A stretch of 64,000 nt of DNA from Erinaceus europaeus (Eukaryota > Chordata > Mammalia > Eulipotyphla > Erinaceidae), in contig NC_080171.1 of assembly GCF_950295315.1 (NCBI RefSeq), forward strand, positions 92,489,516 through 92,553,515, in the 5' to 3' direction. Of the stretch, positions 20,655 through 64,000 are shown one piece after another. Position 1 is the stretch's first letter. Each line of letters opens with the position of its first letter. Under the pieces are notes generated by a model. It was not told the DNA's origin. It ran no database searches and saw nothing but the letters and a program-made list of their open reading frames with translations. Both the position numbers and the translations under genes were made by a program.

Positions 20655-21305
20655 ACCCTACAGCAAGTTGTGTTTATGTTCAATCACATATACTGAGGTG
20701 TAGTTTATATACTGTAACAATTCACCCATTGACAGTGAGTAGCATTGTAATTTTTTAATAGATTTTTTTTCAGTTGTGTAATCACCACCATGAAAGGAGT
20801 GTTAGAATGCTTTCATCACCCTAAAATGTTCCCCCATGCCAGTTCCAGTGATGGGTGCTTACTCCAGCTTCAGGCAGTCAGAGGATGTGTGAGAGTATAA
20901 TTCTCTCCTTGCATTCCTTTCACCAAACTGCCTTGACCTTTTGGTGTTTGCCCTCCTGAATTTTTTTAAGGATCTACACAAAAACAGAGCCACTTCTCAA
21001 AAAGAGGAGAGGAGCCATGGTGTCATTGTTGTACAGTTTATCCCTGGCAGCCAGAGGTCTCTCTGTGCAGATAGAATGCCTACTATGTGCTAGGCACAGT
21101 CAGATCTGGCTCTGTCTTTCCCCCAGCTGTATAGTGGTCCATTGTTCAGTGGCTCCATCATTTACTCAGCCAGGACCTTTCTTCAAACAATGCTTCAGTG
21201 AACATCCTTGCACATATATTTGTGTGTTCCTCTGTGAGAAATACAGAAAGAAGTGGAACTGCTGGTGCATTGTGCTCTTGTATTTGCATAACCACTCAGA
21301 GAAGT
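20655..21305 (-). mobile_element. Ancient L1 (L1M-type) 3' UTR fragment
   Basis: Antisense L1M-like text: TGTAATCACCACCATGAAAG, CATCACCCTAAAATGTTCCC and, after a diverged stretch, TGGTCCATTGTTCAGTGGCT and AAGTGGAACTGCTGG. Highly decayed; borders approximate. Confidence 0.6.
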
Positions 21306-22424
21306 AGAACCTATGACTATGTTCTGTTTCTAGCAGAATTATGAAAAGTGTGAGGTTTCTGTAATCCTCCAAACACCATTGGAGAGGGAAGAGCTCTCTG
21401 AATCTAGGCCAGAGCTGGTTCACTGCTGGCTCTGCAAGTCTCCCTCCAGACTCACAGCCTAATAACTCAGGCATCTCTCTGTGGCTCCCCTCAGACACCA
21501 GAAGGAAGTTGGGACTTTTCAGTGTGGCACACCAGTCCCTGTGAGCTCCCCCTGCCTTCTCTGTCCTCATCTCATGCTCTGTGTGCTTGGACTAGGCCTC
21601 TCACTATTCACTGGATGTGGCCTGTTTGCCTATCTTTTGCCCATGCTATCTCTGTCTTTCCTGTCCTACAGAGCCCAGGTCACAAGAGCCCTTCATTCTC
21701 CATGTAACCTCATCATCCCTACTGTCTGAATTGTCTTTTCTCTCTGTGCTCCCTCAGTCCTTTTTCTGGCCCACATTCCCCCTTAAGTGGGAGGAAGCTT
21801 TGGGCGGTGGGGTGCCAACTTCAGCCTGATTAGAGAGAGGCTGGTCTCCCAGAGGAGACAGACAGGAGACAGACGGGTGACCAGAGCTTCTGGGGAAATG
21901 GAGGGGGATGGGTGGGTAAGGAGAGCTTCAGTCTGCTCAGTTGCAGGCCAGGGCAGTTTTCACATGCAGATTGGATCTTCAGTAACTACAATACCCTTTT
22001 AGTAGATGAAAAAACTGAGCCATAGAATGAGTGACTAACAGAAAGTGGAGGCAGAAATCAAACTTGGGTCTCTATCTCTCCAGTTCTCTTTCCTGTGATT
22101 ACCCCAGACTATTTGGAATGGGGGAAATCTGTGATACAAAGGGAAGTGGAAATCAGTTGGAAATAGCAGAATGGTAAGGAGGGTGTGAGGAAGGTTGGCA
22201 GAGGTGCAAATTAGACTTAGGTGTCTGAATAGCACTTCTCATGTCCTAGTAGCCATACCTTCTAGTGGGGAGAGTGGAGGCAAATGAAGAGAGTTTAGGA
22301 TTAGGGAAAGAGACTTCCATCCTTTTCTTGTCTTGTCTTCTCCCCTGGAATGGTCAGTAGAGTGGATCCAGGGGAAGCCTTCTGCATTGGTGGCACCTGC
22401 AGGCTACCTAGGTGGGGCTTCCAC
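21306..22424. other. Unassigned sequence upstream of GSN exon 1
   Basis: No SINE and no recognised exon over 1.1 kb, unusually clean for this window. 22425-22600 has MIR-like text (AGATCCAGGCTGCCCCACTT). Confidence 0.45.
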
Positions 22425-22639
22425 CCATACCCAAACTACTTGGGTTCAGATCCAGGCTGCCCCACTTCTTAGTTGTATGCAAGTTGCTTAATTTTATCCC
22501 CTGAACTCTCCTCTCTGTCAAATGAGTCTGTCCACAAACCCACTCCGTGAAGGGTGCTGTCATCTGTCTGCCTTGGTATAATGTATGGAAAGGATCCAGT
22601 AAATGTTAGTTGGTGTTGTTTTCTTATTGAGAATGTTAG

Positions 22640-22962
22640 GTGTGGAGAGGGGAGGAGGCTCACGTGGGTTCCAGTTTAACCTGCATATGCCCGCCCAATT
22701 GAGCCGGAACTGAGTTAACACCTGGTGCTTGGTCCCACCCGGGAGTTGGGGTGAAAGGGTGGACTAGCCCAGTCGGGTCGATCCCCTTGGGAATCCAGAT
22801 GTCACCAAAATCGAGGCCAGATCCCCGCCCCTCCTGATCCCGCGGGGGCCCAGCCCAGCCCAGCCCAGCGCGCTCCCTGCAGGGCGGTCCCAGGCTTGGG
22901 CCGGCGGGCTACTTAAGGTGGGGGACCCGGAGGCAACCGCCCAGGTCTGCTACTGGGGTAGC
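22640..22962 (+). promoter_or_regulatory. GSN: Candidate promoter and 5' UTR of the plasma gelsolin transcript
   Basis: The stretch before exon 1 becomes GC- and CpG-rich from about 22790. It has a CCCCGCCCC-type box near 22825, a CCCAG tandem near 22850-22868 and a TATA-like ACTTAAGG at 22911-22918, about 45 bases before the ATG. No SINE interrupts it. The transcription start cannot be read from sequence, so the border of promoter and 5' UTR is open. Confidence 0.5.
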
Positions 22963-61347
<38,385 letters not shown>

Positions 61348-61433
61348 AGAAGGGCAGGCCCACCTCTGTCCCTGTTCAGTGCCTTTTAGAACTGTCCCTC
61401 CAGTAGAGTCCTTTCCACCAGCAGCGTTTCTGT

Positions 61434-61443
61434 GGTGTGTGTG

Positions 61444-61478
<35 letters not shown>

Positions 61479-61483
61479 GTGCG
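61434..61483 (+). repeat. (TG)n microsatellite in the GSN 3' UTR
   Basis: About 50 bases of TG dinucleotides with one TTT break, lying between the stop codon and both poly(A) signals. Confidence 0.95.
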
Positions 61484-61509
61484 CTTTTATTTTTTTCTTA
61501 CCTTAGCCA

Positions 61510-61515
61510 AATAAA
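61510..61515 (+). terminator. GSN: First AATAAA poly(A) signal of GSN
   Basis: AATAAA hexamer 163 bases after the stop codon; a possible proximal polyadenylation site. Confidence 0.6.
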
Positions 61516-61581
61516 GCCCTGCAGAAAATCAGGGGCCTCGCAAAATTGTCATAAGTGTCTTTGCTTTTGGAAAGTGGACTC

Positions 61582-61587
61582 AATAAA
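61582..61587 (+). terminator. GSN: Second AATAAA poly(A) signal of GSN
   Basis: AATAAA in the context CTCAATAAAAGC, followed by TG-rich sequence at about 61597-61640, the usual layout of a cleavage/polyadenylation site. Probably the main signal. Confidence 0.75.
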
Positions 61588-61989
61588 AGCTTTTGAAGTG
61601 TGTTAGCCTTCTGTGAGTGTGTTTCCTCCATGCTGTGTGTTAATTTTGATGGGGGGTAGCTGGTGGCATGGTGAGATGATACATATGGGCAGATGGTATT
61701 GGAGGGAAAGGGTGATGGAAGGGTGCTGGGGAAAGTGACATGGTATACAACTTCCATATCAGAAAAGGACGGAGGAAGAGAAAGATGTAAGGAAGCAAGT
61801 TACATGCACGTGCCATCCAGGAATATTGGGCAAAGCTTATGGGGAGTCTGAGAACATGCCATTCAGAGTCTTCTTTGGCCAAAGTCAGAGCAGCCAACAA
61901 GTCAAAATAAGTAACTGGTGAACTATCATTCTTTTCTTATATTGCACTAACCATGCATACATAATATTATATTGAACAGTTTGATGATT

Positions 61990-62910
61990 TTTTAAAAATT
62001 TTCTTTAGTGGGGAATTAATGTTTTACATTCAACAGTAAATACAATAGTTTGTACATGCATAACATTTCCCAGTTTTCCATATAACCCCCACTAGGTCCT
62101 CTGTCATCCTTCTTGGATCTGTATTCTCCCCACCCACCCCAGAGTCTTTTATTTTGGTGCAACATGCCAATTCCAGTTCAGGTTCTACTTGTGTTTTCTT
62201 TTTTTTTTTTTTTAAATATTTTTTAAATACTTATTTATTCCCTTTTGTTGCCCTTGTAGTTATTTTTTTAAAGTTTTTTAATATTTATTTATTTTCCCTT
62301 TTGTTGCCCTTGTTGTTTTATTGTTGTAGTTATTATTGTTGTTCTTGATGTCATCGTTGTTGGTTGGATAGGACAGAGAGAAATGGAGAGAGGAGGGGCA
62401 GACAGAGAAGGGGAGAGAAAGACAGACACCTGAAGACCTGCTTCACTGCCTCTGAAGCGACTCCCCTGCAGGTGGGGAGCCGGGGGCTCGAACCGCTATC
62501 CTGACGCTGGTCCTTGTGCTTTGCGCCGCCTGCGCTTAACCCGCTGCGCTACCGCCTGACTCCCTCTACTTGTGTTTTCTTTTCTGATCTTGTTTTTCAA
62601 CTTTGGCCTGAGATTGAAATCATCCCATATTCATCCTTCTGTTTCTGACTTATTTCACTTAACATTAATTTTTCAAGGTTTATCCAAGATCGGCTGAAAA
62701 CAGTGAAGTCACCATTTTTTATAGCTGAATAGTATTCCTATATATATATATATACCACAACTTGCTCAGCCACTCATCTGTTGTTGGACACCTGGGTTGC
62801 TTCCAGGTTTTGGCTATTACAAATTGTGCTGCCAAGAACATATGTGTACACAGATCTTTTTGGATGGGTGTGTTGGGTTCCTTAGGATATATCCCCAGGA
62901 GAGGAATTGC
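61990..62910 (-). mobile_element. L1 3' UTR (antisense), split by a SINE at 62203-62564
   Basis: GGGGAATTAATGTTTTACAT at the left, then past the SINE the classic antisense L1 text ATAGCTGAATAGTATTCCTA, CCACTCATCTGTTGTTGGAC and ACCTGGGTTGCTTCCAGGTT, ending at ATATCCCCAGGAGAGGAATT. A short piece of the same left end occurs at 52502. Confidence 0.75.
62203..62564 (-). mobile_element. tRNA-derived SINE, A-type, tail region duplicated
   Basis: TTATTTATTCCCTTTTGTTG occurs, then again as TATTTATTTTCCCTTTTGTT, before a normal A-type body. Duplication TCTACTTGTGTTTTCTTTT at about 62184-62202 and 62565-62583. Confidence 0.92.
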
Positions 62911-63069
62911 AGGAAGTTTGATGATTTTTAAGTGAAGATATCAGTAGTATTAAATACGTTCATGATGCTAAATATCCATCCCCACATCTAAACCCAAACC
63001 TACCTCATACACCCCAACATAAATGCTGTACCTATTTTATGATCCTTTGATTCCCCCTCCTCCTCCTTG

Positions 63070-63266
63070 CTCCTGGTAATCTTTGTTCTACTTTCTGCTT
63101 ATTAATCTGCCAATTCTGGGTGGCTCACACAAGTGCAATACTTGTCTTCCAACTTCGTTTTACCTCATGCAGTATTGCATTTTCAAGATTCATACATTTT
63201 GTGTCACATATAGAAATTTCATTTCTTGTGCAGCTGGATAATATTTCATTGTATGCATGGCATGCT
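63070..63266 (-). mobile_element. L1M fragment (antisense), resumed after the SINE pair at 63787
   Basis: TTCAAGATTCATACATTTTG and GCTGGATAATATTTCATTGT, continuing after the SINEs as CAGTCAGGTCATTTCCATCT and GTTGCTGTGAACATCAGTGC (to about 63865). Typical antisense L1M 3' UTR. Confidence 0.6.
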
Positions 63267-63282
63267 TCATTTATCCATCCAA

Positions 63283-63408
63283 GAGCTGCAGATATAGCAC
63301 AATAGTTCTGCAAAAAACCTTTCACGCCTGAGGCACCAAAGGTCCCAGATTCAGCTCCCAGCATCACCATAAACTAGAGCTGAGAGTGCTTTGGTTAAGA
63401 AAAAAAAC
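63283..63408 (+). mobile_element. tRNA-derived SINE, C-type
   Basis: GAGCTGCAGATATAGCACAA, CCTGAGGCACCAAAGGTCCC, GAGAGTGCTTTGGTTAAGAA. The outer duplication TCATTTATCCATCCAA (63267-63282, 63771-63786) encloses this copy and the next. Confidence 0.88.
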
Positions 63409-63770
63409 TTGGGGGTCGGGTGGTAGCACAGTGGATTAAGCGCATGTGGTGCAAAGCACAAGGACCGGCGTAAGGATCCTGGTTCGAACCCCCCGCTCCC
63501 CAATTGCAGGAGAGCCACTTCACAGGTGGTTAAGCAGGTCTACAGGTGTCTCTCTTTCTCTCCCCCTCTCTGTCTTCCCCTCCTCTCTCCATTTCTCTCT
63601 GTCTTATACAACAGCGAACGACACCAACAACAACAATAATAACCACAATAAGGCTACAACAACAAGGGCAACAAAAGGGGGGAAATGGCCTCCAGGAGCA
63701 GTGGATTCATAGTGCAGGCACTGAGCCCCAGCAATAACCCTGGAGGCAAAAAAAAAAAAGAAAAAAAATC
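63409..63770 (+). mobile_element. tRNA-derived SINE, A-type with 3' module
   Basis: TGGGGGTCGGGTGGTAGCAC through GCCTCCAGGAGCAGTGGATT to poly(A), placed at the tail of the C-type copy. Confidence 0.92.
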
Positions 63771-63976
63771 TCATTTATCCATCCAACCCCTGATGAACAG
63801 TCAGGTCATTTCCATCTTTTAGCTGGGAATCATGTTGCTGTGAACATCAGTGCCGAAAGATCCACTCAAAAAGTGTTCTTTGGCCAAAGTCAAATCAGCT
63901 AAAAAGGAACTGCAGGTCTGCCAGGGGTAGGTGTGGCCTGGCTTATCTCCCCACTACACAGAGGGTGTGTGCGGGG

Positions 63977-64000
63977 TGGTGGTGGTGGTGGTGGTGGTGG
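63977..64000. repeat. (GGT)n microsatellite, runs off the window
   Basis: Eight GGT units to the last base. Confidence 0.9.

Larger units (their letters stand above)
61348..61605 (+). other. GSN: GSN 3' untranslated region
   Basis: About 258 bases from the stop codon to just beyond the second AATAAA. It contains a polymorphism-prone TG repeat (about 61434-61483). The cleavage point is inferred to lie roughly 10-25 bases after the second signal. Confidence 0.75.

Noticed and set aside
61640..61900. Possible start of a downstream convergent gene (STOM expected beyond GSN in other mammals)
   Set aside because: No exon of stomatin or any other gene is recognisable before the window ends.

Overview
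This is mammalian nuclear DNA. It carries a multi-exon gene with canonical GT-AG introns and a very dense load of tRNA-derived SINEs that share one distinctive consensus (promoter-like head, pyrimidine-rich middle, CAA/TAA-rich end). From memory this SINE type and its abundance resemble hedgehog (Erinaceus, Eulipotyphla). The mammalian assignment is firm; the genus is my inference.

The one protein-coding gene I can support is gelsolin (GSN, + strand). All 17 coding exons of the secreted (plasma) isoform can be placed between 22963 and 61347. They splice in phase to 2,328 bases, a 775-residue precursor plus stop. Exon 1 encodes the signal peptide and sits in a CpG-rich promoter-like segment. 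The ATG in exon 2 (24601) is the expected start of the cytosolic isoform (about 730 residues). Exons 2-17 encode the six gelsolin repeats, and the 3' end has two AATAAA signals (61510 and 61582). The gene caps, severs and nucleates actin under calcium and PIP2 control, and in plasma it scavenges actin.

Layout. 1-22.6 kb is upstream flank, or intron of longer upstream-initiated transcripts; it is mostly SINEs plus old MIR/L2/L1/Tigger fossils. 16.76-19.78 kb holds two copies of an unusual non-LTR retrotransposon that is not L1-like (Jockey-group-like EN and RT motifs, no poly(A) tail). 22.6-61.6 kb is GSN. Its introns hold L1 3'-end copies (32.8-35.0 kb), ancient L1 fragments (35.9, 39.5 and 47 kb), many SINEs and one solo LTR (53.23-53.52 kb). 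61.6-64 kb is downstream flank with L1 3'-end sequence and SINEs.

The strongest candidate for something undescribed is the LINE at 16.76-19.78 kb. One copy has a 5' inversion (twin-priming structure) bounded by a perfect 15-bp target duplication. The two copies differ by only about 3%. The element appears to end 8-9 bases after its stop codon. That suggests recent activity of a LINE clade not expected in placental mammals, possibly acquired horizontally.
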